From positions 1 through 64,000 of the forward strand of contig DATMPC010000042.1 in NCBI GenBank assembly GCA_035567895.1: 64,000 nt of DNA, given 5' to 3'. A program made the position numbers and the translations under genes. The notes under the pieces are model-generated. The model had not been told where the DNA came from, did not search any database, and worked only from the letters and a program-made list of their open reading frames with translations. This stretch comes from Terriglobales bacterium (lineage in GTDB: Bacteria; Acidobacteriota; Terriglobia; Terriglobales; Acidobacteriaceae). This document shows positions 17,287 to 26,140 of the stretch, piece after piece (the first letter of the stretch is position 1; each line of letters begins with the position of its first letter).

Positions 17287-17655
17287 ATGGTCGCAATTGT
17301 TGAAGACGATGAATCTTACCGAGCTGCCGTTCAGCGCTTTCTGAAATCGGAGGGTTTTTGGGTGGAATCATTCCCGTCTGCGGAAGATTTTCTGAACTCT
17401 GGCCGACAAAGCGAAACCGGCTGTCTGATAACAGACATCCGCATGCCTGGAATGTCGGGGTTGGATCTGCAGGCCAAGTTAAACGCCGAAAATCATCCGA
17501 TTCCGACGATCTTCATCACAGCCCACGGCGAGGAGAAGATGCGATTACAGGCAATGCGAGGTGGTGCAGTGAAATTTCTCACAAAACCGTTTGACTGCGG
17601 AAATCTACTCGAGGGCGTTCGCGCCGCCCTGGATATGACGACTGCCCCTAGTTAA
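17287..17655 (+). CDS. Single-domain receiver protein (module B)
   Basis: A CheY/FixJ-N-like stand-alone receiver of 122 residues with phosphoacceptor Asp in LITDIRMPGMSG, Thr in FITAHGE and Lys in LTKPF. There is no output domain. ATG 17287 was chosen because AGAGGAAG lies at the right distance and the receiver begins MVAIVEDDES. In-frame starts at 17263 (ATG) and 17227 (TTG) would add a very basic tail. It corresponds in position to the tandem double receiver of module A and lies 28 bases before the sigma-54 activator gene. It may carry phosphate to, or hold back, that activator; this is inference. Confidence 0.88.
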   Translation: MVAIVEDDESYRAAVQRFLKSEGFWVESFPSAEDFLNSGRQSETGCLITDIRMPGMSGLDLQAKLNAENHPIPTIFITAHGEEKMRLQAMRGGAVKFLTKPFDCGNLLEGVRAALDMTTAPS

Positions 17656-17683
17656 TTAACCACAGTTTTGGTAGGAGGTGGTT

Positions 17684-18769
17684 GTGGGCTCCTTCGGCAC
17701 ACCACGGTCTCGTGATCGAGAGGATCGAGATCCCCAATTTGACCAAGTCGTCGGCAGCAGCCCTGCTCTGGAATCTGTGTTAGCCGAAGTGGAGCGTGTA
17801 GCGCCTACTGATTCCACCGTACTGGTTCTTGGAGAGACTGGAACGGGCAAGGAATTAATTGCCCGCGCTATTCACAATCTCAGCCCACGCTGCGGGCGCC
17901 CATTCGTGAAGCTGAACTGCGCTGCCATCCCTTTTGATCTCTTGGAAAGCGAACTCTTTGGTCACGAGAAGGGAGCCTTTACCGGAGCCATCGCACAGAA
18001 AATTGGCCGCTTCGAAATGGCCGATCAAGGTACGTTGTTCCTGGATGAAATTGGAGATATCCCGCTGGCGCTGCAGCCGAAGCTGCTGCGGGTTCTGCAG
18101 GAACAGGAGTTCGAACGCTTGGGGTCCTGCCGAACGCACCGTGTAAATGTTCGTTTGGTCGCGGCCACGCATCGCGATCTTGCCGAGATGGTCAGGCGGA
18201 AGGAATTCCGCAGCGATCTCTACTACCGCCTTAACATCTTCCCTGTGTCGCTGCCACCCTTAAGGGAGCGCCGCGAGGACATTGCGCAGTTGGTCTCACA
18301 TTTCGTCGGAGTCTTTTCAAGCCGAATGGGAAAACGCATCGATCACGTACCGCAGGAAACGATGAATGCGTTCATCTCGTATTCCTGGCCTGGGAACGTG
18401 CGGGAACTTCAGAATCTGGTGGAACGAGCGGTCATCCGTTCGGAGAACGGAGCACTGGCGAATCCTCTGCCAACGTCACAGAAGAGTGCACTGGCGTTGG
18501 TTCCGGGAGAACGGACTTTACGTGATTCCGAACGCGCTCTGATCTTGAAGGCTTTGCGTGCGGCAGGCGGAATGATCGGAGGGCCTGGCGGCGCTGCCGC
18601 AAGCCTGGGGCTCAAACGCACGTCGCTCATTTCCAAAATGAAACGCCTCGGAATCTATCACCCCCGGCGCCAAAGAGGGATAGATGCACTCAGCCAACAG
18701 CTGTCAGGATCAGGCTCAATTGCGGACAGTACTTGGTCAGAGTCTGCCCGAGATCTCACAGGAACGTAA
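17684..18769 (+). CDS. Receiver-less sigma-54-dependent activator (module B)
   Basis: A 361-residue enhancer-binding protein, paralogue of the one at 5811. It has Walker A GETGTGKE, the GAFTGA loop, Walker B TLFLDEIGD, WPGNVRELQNL and an FhlA-like C-terminal helix-turn-helix. The GTG at 17684 is preferred to the GTG at 17678 because GGAGG (17674-17678) then has a normal spacing of five bases. DNA identity with the first copy is patchy: 17844-17928 is identical to 5971-6055, and about 18536-18763 is nearly identical to 6663-6889, while the segments between differ at many third positions. The product runs about 12 residues past the point where the first copy stops. Confidence 0.93.
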   Translation: MGSFGTPRSRDREDRDPQFDQVVGSSPALESVLAEVERVAPTDSTVLVLGETGTGKELIARAIHNLSPRCGRPFVKLNCAAIPFDLLESELFGHEKGAFTGAIAQKIGRFEMADQGTLFLDEIGDIPLALQPKLLRVLQEQEFERLGSCRTHRVNVRLVAATHRDLAEMVRRKEFRSDLYYRLNIFPVSLPPLRERREDIAQLVSHFVGVFSSRMGKRIDHVPQETMNAFISYSWPGNVRELQNLVERAVIRSENGALANPLPTSQKSALALVPGERTLRDSERALILKALRAAGGMIGGPGGAAASLGLKRTSLISKMKRLGIYHPRRQRGIDALSQQLSGSGSIADSTWSESARDLTGT

Positions 18770-18895
18770 CCCGCGACTGTAACTGATGCATCTCTACATC
18801 ATCAACATGCTTGATCTAATGCAGTGGAGCGCAGATCCCGAACTCCTCGCTTCCCACTCGCTCCTCGGGTCCGAATTGGCCGACTACTTGCGAAC

Positions 18896-21010
18896 TCAAA
18901 TCGCCCGATCCAATGAGTCTGCCAAGCTTACGATTTGATTAGAGAGAAGAAGAAAGCTCCGTACATGTGATTTGAGCTGGAGTTCTGGTATCGATTCAGT
19001 CGTCCGTTCTAGATCAATGTAGGAAGCTGCCAGGTCCTGTTTTTGCGCCGATGGATGACCTTCCAGGCGATCGGCGATTCCGTCCAGTGCCGCAGCCAAG
19101 CGGTTGTCAAGCGTCACCTGTGCTGCCTCAATAAATGGCGGCAACTCAAAGCCGGCTAAGTGGAGACGGTACTTCAGCAGCGTGATTCGTATAACGAAGA
19201 GCAGGCGTAGCTGTGGACTCAAAGCGCGGATCCGCCGTCGTAATGCAAGATCGCTGTGCCGCGAGGGGGCAAATTCGAAGACAACCGCATCAGCCTGAGC
19301 CCGCACCTCATCGAACTTGCTGTTGATCGCGTCGCGAAGCTCATAACTACGTTCGATGGCAGCTTTCAACTTCCCGGAAGTTGGCTCTCTTGAAAACTGC
19401 GCCAGCAGTCGGAATGTCGCTACGAAGTTCGTCTTCATTGCCATTCCTGCAGACATTCCCCATAGCTGGTCGAAAACAAGCCACATCATGAATAGCCCGA
19501 GCAGAATGCCTACAACGCGATCCCGCGCCGGCTCAAGTGAGGTTTGCACTGCAAAATCGGTAAGGTTGATCAAATAGAAAGCAACTGCGATTTGAACTCC
19601 AAAATACGACAGACGTGGACTAGCGGTCGCAAACCAGGCAGCCACAAGCGTGCAGGAAACGAATACGATCGTGAACCCGCCGATGGAATCGAGGTGGGGC
19701 AGAATGAATACTTGCGCACCGATCCCCATCACGCCGCCAACTGCCGCGCCCGCAATGCGCAACATTTGCTTTTGCCGAGATGATCCAATTGTGCTTAGCG
19801 CCGTAAGAAAACACGTTGCAACCGAGGTGCTGATCCCTTGCCAGTCCTTTACGTTGTACAGGAGGTAGCAAAGAGTGGCCGCGAGGCATCCCTTCAATCC
19901 GAACTTAATGTGTTCCCGGTTGGAGAAAGCATCCGCAGTAAAGATCCTTAGAAGTTGATCGCCGCGTGATGGCGCCGGATCGTAGGCTCGCAACGAAGTC
20001 GAACCTCTGAAGGCCTCCGGAATGAGTGCGATGGTTTGTTGTATTTCGCTCAAAAGGGGCAGAGAATGCGACCTGTCAATGTCGCTTTGGACTTCAAAGG
20101 GTGGGGGCATCCTTCCTTCCAGCAGATCGCGACGGATGCTAGCCATTTTTGCAGCCATGATAGAGATTTGCTCTTTATCTTCATCGCCAAGTTCGATGAT
20201 GAGCGGTGTCGCACTGGCAGCAAGGTCCACAAGCCTTCCGACCAATGCAACCATAGCTCCCATTTGTTCTCGGTAATGCGGTGAATATCCAGACCGCTGC
20301 AAAGTGCGGCGAAGCGTTGAGGTTCCCAGCATGGCATAACGGGTGACCTGGTTCTTCGACTCTTCAGTGAGGGGACGCGATGCAGCATAGGAACAAAGCA
20401 TCTCTTTAACCGCAGCCAATCTCTCTGCAATCGGGTGAAGAAGATCGTCCTCTGAATTCAGTTGGCTATATACAAGCTCGATGAGGACTGTGATCAAACT
20501 GCCGAGGGCAGTTGCGCCGAAGGCCCATAGACTTCCTTCCACTTTGAGCTCTGTCGAAATGTTGCGATCCCATAATGGGATCATGATGATGAGTAGATAC
20601 CCAAAGCGTGCGGCTGCAGTGTAATTCGTCATTGCACTGAGTGAAAAGAACATGACGAACATGGTTCCGATCACCCAGAGCAGTCGTAAGTTCGGATCCT
20701 GCAGAAAGAACAACGCTCCGATCAGAACATAAACAACCGAGAACGCAAACGCGATGATGATCGTCTCAAAATCTCTCATGGTTGCTCGCGAATTTTCACG
20801 GGAGATGGTCAGCCCATAGATAGCGCCATAAGCTCCATACGGAATGTGCAAAATCAAGGTGAGAAACATGACCAGTGTGGCGGCGATGGTCATGCGTGCC
20901 ACAAGTGCAACCCTGCCTGGAGAAGGCGTGAGTTCCTCTTTAAGAAAGTCCTTAAGCCAAGATAGCGGACCCATTGGGGGCACAGGCAGAGTTTGAGGAA
21001 CAGCAGCCAT
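18896..21010 (-). CDS. FUSC-family inner-membrane efflux protein (MdtO/AaeB-like)
   Basis: A 704-residue inner-membrane pump of the FUSC / aromatic-acid-exporter group. Two clusters of hydrophobic helices are visible: about residues 28-190 (including VALVARMTIAATLVMFLTLI and LLWVIGTMFVMFFSLSAM) and about 380-530 (CLAATLCYLLYNVKDWQG, AGAAVGGVMGIGAQVFIL). Each is followed by a soluble helical domain. The start ATG shares one base with the stop of the adaptor gene (TAATG). Together with the adaptor, YtcA-like lipoprotein and TolC-type channel upstream it forms an operon like E. coli ytcA-mdtNOP. The substrate is not evident; relatives export aromatic carboxylates and other organic compounds. Confidence 0.85.
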   Translation of the reverse strand: MAAVPQTLPVPPMGPLSWLKDFLKEELTPSPGRVALVARMTIAATLVMFLTLILHIPYGAYGAIYGLTISRENSRATMRDFETIIIAFAFSVVYVLIGALFFLQDPNLRLLWVIGTMFVMFFSLSAMTNYTAAARFGYLLIIMIPLWDRNISTELKVEGSLWAFGATALGSLITVLIELVYSQLNSEDDLLHPIAERLAAVKEMLCSYAASRPLTEESKNQVTRYAMLGTSTLRRTLQRSGYSPHYREQMGAMVALVGRLVDLAASATPLIIELGDEDKEQISIMAAKMASIRRDLLEGRMPPPFEVQSDIDRSHSLPLLSEIQQTIALIPEAFRGSTSLRAYDPAPSRGDQLLRIFTADAFSNREHIKFGLKGCLAATLCYLLYNVKDWQGISTSVATCFLTALSTIGSSRQKQMLRIAGAAVGGVMGIGAQVFILPHLDSIGGFTIVFVSCTLVAAWFATASPRLSYFGVQIAVAFYLINLTDFAVQTSLEPARDRVVGILLGLFMMWLVFDQLWGMSAGMAMKTNFVATFRLLAQFSREPTSGKLKAAIERSYELRDAINSKFDEVRAQADAVVFEFAPSRHSDLALRRRIRALSPQLRLLFVIRITLLKYRLHLAGFELPPFIEAAQVTLDNRLAAALDGIADRLEGHPSAQKQDLAASYIDLERTTESIPELQLKSHVRSFLLLSNQIVSLADSLDRAI

Positions 21011-22134
21011 TAGTTTCCGCGGATCGTGACCACAGCTGACTCGCCAACTCGAAACAGATCGGCCGTGGGATTCTCCACGCGCACCCGAACCGGATAGCGC
21101 GATGCCAAGTGCACCCAGTTGAGCGTGCGCTGCACATCAGGAAGGCCCGGGCCCAGCTTGCCAATCACGTCAGGATCCGGCGTGACGCCGAAGCCGATGC
21201 TGTCCACGACTCCGGAGAAGCGCAGGTTTGGTCTTGAGAGCACATAGATATCCGCAGACATTCCCGGCTTAATTTGTTTCAGTTGTCCTTCACGGAAATT
21301 ACCGATGGCCCACCAAGTGCGCGAGTCTATCAGCGTGAACATTTGCTGCCCGACGTGTGCGTATGCACCTTCTGAAATTGTGAGATTGGTCACAAGAGCG
21401 TCGAAGGGCGCGTATACGCGACAGCTGTCAAGGTTGTAGCGCGCGGTCTTAACGGCCGCGGCTTTTGCGCCGCGCTGGTTGATCAAAGGCTCCAGCGTTG
21501 TCACAGCATGCTTCGCCTGTTCGTGTCGCGCCAGAGCAGAACTCAATTCTGTGTTTGCTAACTGCAGTCGAGACTCCGCCTGACGGAGAGCTTCTGCCTC
21601 GGCAATCTCCGAACTTCTGGCTCTATCTACTTGGTCTACGGTGACAAACTGCTTGGGCAGCAGGGGCTCGAGTCGATGCAGATTGTTGTTCGCATAACTC
21701 CATTCAGCGCGAGCACGACTAACACCCTGCTGCGCGTTGACCACCTCGGCTTCCATGCTATGGATGTTCGCTTGTGCAACCGAGACGGCACTCACCAGTG
21801 CGGCTATTCTTCGCTGTTCATCGACGATTTGTCCTTCTAGCGTGGCCTGCTCAGAAATTGCGTTTTCGACAGCGTATTCATACGGTCGTTCATCGATTTC
21901 ATAGAGCAGGTCACCCTGCTTCACGAATTGATTGTCTTTGACATTCAGCCGGACCAAGGGACCCTCAACTTGCGGCGCGATGCCGATAAAATTCGCAAAT
22001 ACTTCGGCATCGTCGGTTCGCGGGTAGTGTCCTACGTGGTACAGCACTACGGAAGCAAGCACAGCCGTGGCAGCAACCATCCCTATGCTCACCCAGCGGC
22101 TGAGCTGCTTCGTGCCGTTTACCTCGCTTTGCAT
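21010..22134 (-). CDS. HlyD/EmrA-type periplasmic adaptor (MdtN-like)
   Basis: A membrane-fusion protein of 374 residues linking the FUSC pump to the outer-membrane channel. One N-terminal membrane helix (about 13-32, VSIGMVAATAVLASVVLYHV) anchors it. A barrel-sandwich half motif (VEGPLVRLNVKDNQFVKQGDLLYEID) lies near 52-77, a long helical hairpin with many Ala/Glu/Arg covers about 85-205, and the second half motif (YAPFDALVTNLTISEGAYAHVGQ) lies near 240-262. It begins 15 bases after the ytcA-like gene and overlaps the pump gene by one base, so all three are surely co-transcribed. Confidence 0.9.
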   Translation of the reverse strand: MQSEVNGTKQLSRWVSIGMVAATAVLASVVLYHVGHYPRTDDAEVFANFIGIAPQVEGPLVRLNVKDNQFVKQGDLLYEIDERPYEYAVENAISEQATLEGQIVDEQRRIAALVSAVSVAQANIHSMEAEVVNAQQGVSRARAEWSYANNNLHRLEPLLPKQFVTVDQVDRARSSEIAEAEALRQAESRLQLANTELSSALARHEQAKHAVTTLEPLINQRGAKAAAVKTARYNLDSCRVYAPFDALVTNLTISEGAYAHVGQQMFTLIDSRTWWAIGNFREGQLKQIKPGMSADIYVLSRPNLRFSGVVDSIGFGVTPDPDVIGKLGPGLPDVQRTLNWVHLASRYPVRVRVENPTADLFRVGESAVVTIRGN

Positions 22135-22149
22135 ACTCTCAATTCCTCA

Positions 22150-22419
22150 CTAGCGAAGAAAAATCAGCCAGAGCGCGAACGTGTAGAACGCGGCAAGACT
22201 CGCATAGGCCAATACCGGAAACGCTAGTGTCAGTCGGAACTGCCGCAGGGCCAATTGAGTCAGCGCTGTGAAGACGATGGCCACAATGAGACAGACGAGC
22301 CATGCCGGAAAAAACGATCCCACAATCTCGAACGATGGCGCTCGTGTACAGCCGGTAAGCAGCAGCGCTGCGATTAACGACGCAGGCCGCGTAAACTCGC
22401 GATATCTCTTGGGATTCAT
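22150..22419 (-). CDS. YtcA-like small lipoprotein of the efflux operon
   Basis: An 89-residue protein with an N-terminal lipobox (LLLTGC, Cys24) and two further hydrophobic helices (about 33-53 and 65-87). This matches the YtcA family, found beside mdtNOP-type efflux genes; its exact role in the pump is not known. Its ATG overlaps the stop of the TolC-type gene (ATGA), so it is translationally coupled. The small size and fixed position between channel and adaptor suggest an assembly or accessory role. That is inference. Confidence 0.75.
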   Translation of the reverse strand: MNPKRYREFTRPASLIAALLLTGCTRAPSFEIVGSFFPAWLVCLIVAIVFTALTQLALRQFRLTLAFPVLAYASLAAFYTFALWLIFLR

Positions 22420-23972
22420 GGCGCCAGCTTCTTTGACGAGGGTTGAATTGAATCTGCAGTCTGGAACGCGAGATCAGCCAGCGACGCCAGTACTTGCGTG
22501 CGTGCCCTGACATCGGTCGAACGAGCTTGCGCAAGCGTTCGTTGGGCGGCGGTCACATCCAATAGATTGCGCAGACCGTAGTTGTACGATTCGAGTGCAG
22601 CGGCATAAGACTGGGTGGCCGCTTCGAGCAGCGCGTTGGCCGCCTGTCGTTGCCGAAATGCGGTATTCAGGTTCGAGTAAGCTGTCCAGACCTGATCGGC
22701 CAGCTGATCGCGCACGGAATTTACTTGTGCTTCGGTTGCGTGAAGATCAGCTTTTGCCTGAACCAGCCGGTTTTTTCTTGCACCACCATCGAAGACTGTC
22801 CAATTCAGATTCATTTCCAATCCGCCATTCAAACCAGCCGTGTGCCCCCAAGGAAATGTCTGCTGTAGTCCATAGAGTGATTGCGCGGTGGGGCCGCCGC
22901 TGAAAGAAAGCGACGGATAAAATGCCGAGCGGGCCTCTTTAACGGTTGCCTTAGCCGCTCGGAGTTGGGCTACTTGTTCGAGGAGATCGGGGCGATGAAC
23001 AAGAGCGCGATCAATGGCCTGTTCGACGGTGTCACTAATTGATTCTGGAATTCTCAGCTCTGCGAGTGGCTCCACGCGAACGGCGGTCGTTGGCGACGCT
23101 CCGAGAGCAGTTGCCAAGTTACCTCTCGCAATCTCTTCCTGCCCCAACACCGCTTGTAGCTCAAAGTCCGCTTGGGCCGTTGCGCTTTTGGCTTCGAGCA
23201 CATCCGGCAGAGTCGCCAGCCCGTTCTTCAAACGTTCTTCGGCCGCCTGTTGCACGGTTTTCGCGTTGGACAGACTGCTGCCGGCCGCGTCCTCCTGTCC
23301 TATTGTGGTTAAGAGCTGATAGTAGGCTTCCTCGACGGCATAGATGACGTGACGGTGAGTGTCATTAAAGGCGAAGTTGGTGGCAAGTGCCTTCGCGCTA
23401 GCTGCGTCTATTCGTCCGGAGCGTCCACCAAAGTCAAAGATGAGGTAGTTGAGATCGAGTGCAACATCAAAGTCCCCAGTCGTCTTGCGAGAGAATCTGG
23501 TGCCAAAATAATCTTGTGCGCGATTGACTTGAGAGAGGGCCGCAGCCGCGAGCGTCGGATAGAGTTCGGCGCGCGCAACCCTCAAAGCCGCTGCCCGAGA
23601 GAGAGCGCGTTGCCAGGCGACACGAGTGTCCGGGTTGTGCATCTCTGCCAAGTCGATCAGATCGGCTAGCGAGTAGGTTTTCGTAAGGTCCAGGTTGAAC
23701 CTGCTATCGGAAAACTGTTTCGCATCTTCCTCGATTTTTCGCTCCTCGGGCGTATGCCACGAATGATCCGGCGAGATAGGCGCAGTCTGGGCAACAGCGG
23801 AACTCGCGTTTTGCACAGTTATCAGCAACATTGTTCGCAGCAAAACCGAACGCAGGTTCGAAAGCCTCAACTTCACTTTGAAGCGCTCACGAGTGAGCTG
23901 CACTAATTGAGACGAGAGCAAGACGAATCGCACAGCAGTATCGATATGGGAAATGAGCGCGAGCATCGGCAC
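22416..23972 (-). CDS. TolC-type outer-membrane efflux protein (MdtP-like)
   Basis: The 518-residue frame has the two-fold repeat of outer-membrane efflux proteins. Long helical segments (for example TYSLADLIDLAEMHNPDTRV, and ALVHRPDLLEQVAQLRAAKA in the second half) alternate with strand-rich segments such as FDVALDLNYLIFDFGGRSGR. ATG 23972 has GAGAGG upstream. However, a signal peptide fits best further in (LLRTMLLITVQNASSAVAQ, about 45-63), so a GTG near 23876 or ATG 23831 may be the real start. It is the first gene of the efflux operon and lies 110 bases after the NDH-2/FUSC gene, so transcription may continue from the C4-dicarboxylate operon. Confidence 0.87.
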   Translation of the reverse strand: MPMLALISHIDTAVRFVLLSSQLVQLTRERFKVKLRLSNLRSVLLRTMLLITVQNASSAVAQTAPISPDHSWHTPEERKIEEDAKQFSDSRFNLDLTKTYSLADLIDLAEMHNPDTRVAWQRALSRAAALRVARAELYPTLAAAALSQVNRAQDYFGTRFSRKTTGDFDVALDLNYLIFDFGGRSGRIDAASAKALATNFAFNDTHRHVIYAVEEAYYQLLTTIGQEDAAGSSLSNAKTVQQAAEERLKNGLATLPDVLEAKSATAQADFELQAVLGQEEIARGNLATALGASPTTAVRVEPLAELRIPESISDTVEQAIDRALVHRPDLLEQVAQLRAAKATVKEARSAFYPSLSFSGGPTAQSLYGLQQTFPWGHTAGLNGGLEMNLNWTVFDGGARKNRLVQAKADLHATEAQVNSVRDQLADQVWTAYSNLNTAFRQRQAANALLEAATQSYAAALESYNYGLRNLLDVTAAQRTLAQARSTDVRARTQVLASLADLAFQTADSIQPSSKKLAP

Positions 23973-24082
23973 GACCGCAACCTCTCAGACTCACATCAAT
24001 GCGCTGAGAGATCCCGAACCCAGCAGACCAGCTCACATTAGCAACGCGAAAATTGAGCGAGTTCATTTACGAATACCGTGCC

Positions 24083-26140
24083 CTAGGCCTCTCGGAGTGT
24101 TGCCGAGGATTGACTTGGGATGCGGCGAGCCAATGCCAAGCCAAACCAAGCGCCCAACACGCCGACTGCGATTCCGACCAGAGTGTCTAGGAAACGCAGA
24201 ATGGGTTGTTTCCATGCGTGCTCGGGGCTGATGCCGGCAACGACCATCACAACCGTAGTCGTAATGCTTGCGGTGATGATGTCTTCGGATCGTCCGATCA
24301 CTTCAAGAACGATCGATCCAATGGCAATCAGCAGGACAAGGCCCCAGAGTCGAAATGGGAATGCCAGAAGGTAAATGAGGCAGAGTACAAAACTCAATGA
24401 CGTTGCCAAGGTCCTGGAGCGGGCTGCATGGATGCTTTCTTCGTAGCAAGAGCGGAAGACAAAGATCGTAGCGATGACAGCCCACATTCCTCCAAGCAGT
24501 TCATCGTGCCGTGGCACAAAACGCGAGAAAGCGAGCACATCCGTGATTATCTTGTAGCTAAGAAAGCAGCAAATTGCGAGCAGAACGCTGTGAGTGACCG
24601 CCCAGCTCCTATGGGAAAAGTCACGCTGCGCCGGGTTGTTATTCTGTTTTGCTTTTCCTGACATCGCATTGAGAACTGCCATATGAGGACTCCAGACATT
24701 GCAAAAGAATCTTTGGCGAAATGAGCACGTCATCCATAGCCCTAGTCTCTGTTCCAGATGTACTCGCTCCAGCTCTGACTTCCGCGCCGACGTTGCCGTT
24801 GGCTTAACCTTCAGCGTTGGCGCACTACGGGAGCGTGAAAGCTCTCTGTCGAGGTTGAAATCCGTAGGTACGACGCCGGTGATCAACCGGGCACCGCGAT
24901 TGAACGTCAGATCCTGCATGGCCCACTGAACGAAGACCAGAAGACGATTCTGAAATGTGACGTTATATATAAGGTGGACGAACGCCCAGACCAACCACGC
25001 TAGCAGCCCCGAAAGGTGAAGACCGAAAACGTCGGCCACTGCGGCGGCGCGGCCAATCACTGCCAGCGTTCCTTTGTCGAAATAACGAAAAGGAGGAAGC
25101 TCCGGCTGACCTTTGACTTTTCTCAAGATTGTTTCTGCTGCGTAGGTCCCGCCCTGCATGGCCACCTGGGCCAATCCAGGCAGTGGATTTCCATTCGCGT
25201 CGGTAGCCGAGGCCAGATCGCCGATGACGTAGATGTCTGAGTACTTGGGAACAGTCAGATCGGGTCTTACTTTGACTCTCCCTCCCTTGTCGGTTTCAGC
25301 TTTTGTGCGGCTCGCCAGGATCTTTCCCAACGGTGAGGCCGTGATGCCGCCAGCCCAGATCACCGTTTTCGCCGCGATCGAATTAGTCCTCCCCTCAGAG
25401 TCGAAGGTCAAACCCTCCCTATCCACGTGCCTGACCATCGCGCCGCAGCGCACTTTGACACCGAGCCGTGCAAGGGAACGGGCTGCTTTTTCCGACAGGT
25501 CATCCGGAAATGGCATCAATACACGAGGTGAGCCGTCAAGCAGAATAATCCGCGATTCCAAAGGGTTTATAGATCGGAAGTCGTTCTTGAGAGTCTGGCG
25601 GGCGATCTCGGCAATCGCGCCGGAGAGTTCCACGCCAGTTGGACCGGCACCCACGATGACGAAGGTGAGCCATGCTCGGCGCTGTACCGGCTCGGGAATG
25701 CGCTCAGCAACTTCAAATGCATAAAGAATCTTATGTCGAATAGCCGTCGCTTCTTCGATGCTCTTTAGGCCAGGCGCCCACTCTTGCCACTCGTCGTGTC
25801 CGTAATAGGATGTCTCCGATCCGGCTGCAACGATCAACGAATCGTAAGGGACAATGGCCCCATCGGCCAATAAGACGCGCTTTAAATCGGGATTTATATC
25901 TTCAACTGTGCCAAGCCACACGCGCGTATTCTTCTGGCGGCTTAGTACTCCCCGCATTGGAGCGGCGATCTCTCCCGGTGAAAGCGATCCGGTGGCAACT
26001 TGGTAGAGGAGCGGTTGGAAAAGATGATAGTTACGCCGGTCGATAAGCGTTACATCCACCAAGTCACTCTTCAGGTTTTGTGCGGCGGATAGGCCACCAA
26101 ATCCGCCGCCAACGATCACTACCCTCCAAGGTTCAATCAT
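24083..26140 (-). CDS. Type II NADH dehydrogenase fused to a FUSC-like membrane domain
   Basis: Residues about 5-440 are an NDH-2-type flavoprotein: FAD-binding [17 protein letters not shown] at the N-terminus, NAD-binding [20 protein letters not shown] near 165-185, the FAD motif [11 protein letters not shown] near 300, and the hydrophobic membrane-docking stretch near 395-415. It passes electrons from NADH to quinone. The last about 190 residues form a separate multi-helix membrane domain like the C-terminal part of FUSC/aromatic-acid exporters, joined by a linker of about 40 residues unlike either family. ATG 26140 overlaps the fumarase stop (ATGA) and replaces an in-frame ATG at 26185. 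An internal ATG at 24682 with its own GGAG could restart translation and yield a 199-residue membrane protein. Confidence 0.85.
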   Translation of the reverse strand: MIEPWRVVIVGGGFGGLSAAQNLKSDLVDVTLIDRRNYHLFQPLLYQVATGSLSPGEIAAPMRGVLSRQKNTRVWLGTVEDINPDLKRVLLADGAIVPYDSLIVAAGSETSYYGHDEWQEWAPGLKSIEEATAIRHKILYAFEVAERIPEPVQRRAWLTFVIVGAGPTGVELSGAIAEIARQTLKNDFRSINPLESRIILLDGSPRVLMPFPDDLSEKAARSLARLGVKVRCGAMVRHVDREGLTFDSEGRTNSIAAKTVIWAGGITASPLGKILASRTKAETDKGGRVKVRPDLTVPKYSDIYVIGDLASATDANGNPLPGLAQVAMQGGTYAAETILRKVKGQPELPPFRYFDKGTLAVIGRAAAVADVFGLHLSGLLAWLVWAFVHLIYNVTFQNRLLVFVQWAMQDLTFNRGARLITGVVPTDFNLDRELSRSRSAPTLKVKPTATSARKSELERVHLEQRLGLWMTCSFRQRFFCNVWSPHMAVLNAMSGKAKQNNNPAQRDFSHRSWAVTHSVLLAICCFLSYKIITDVLAFSRFVPRHDELLGGMWAVIATIFVFRSCYEESIHAARSRTLATSLSFVLCLIYLLAFPFRLWGLVLLIAIGSIVLEVIGRSEDIITASITTTVVMVVAGISPEHAWKQPILRFLDTLVGIAVGVLGAWFGLALARRIPSQSSATLREA
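24690..24693 (-). promoter_or_regulatory. Internal ribosome-binding-site-like GGAG before the FUSC-like domain
   Basis: On the minus strand GGAG stands seven bases before an in-frame ATG (24682) exactly where the FUSC-like part begins ([12 protein letters not shown]). It suggests that this domain was, or still is, a separately translated protein. Confidence 0.5.
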
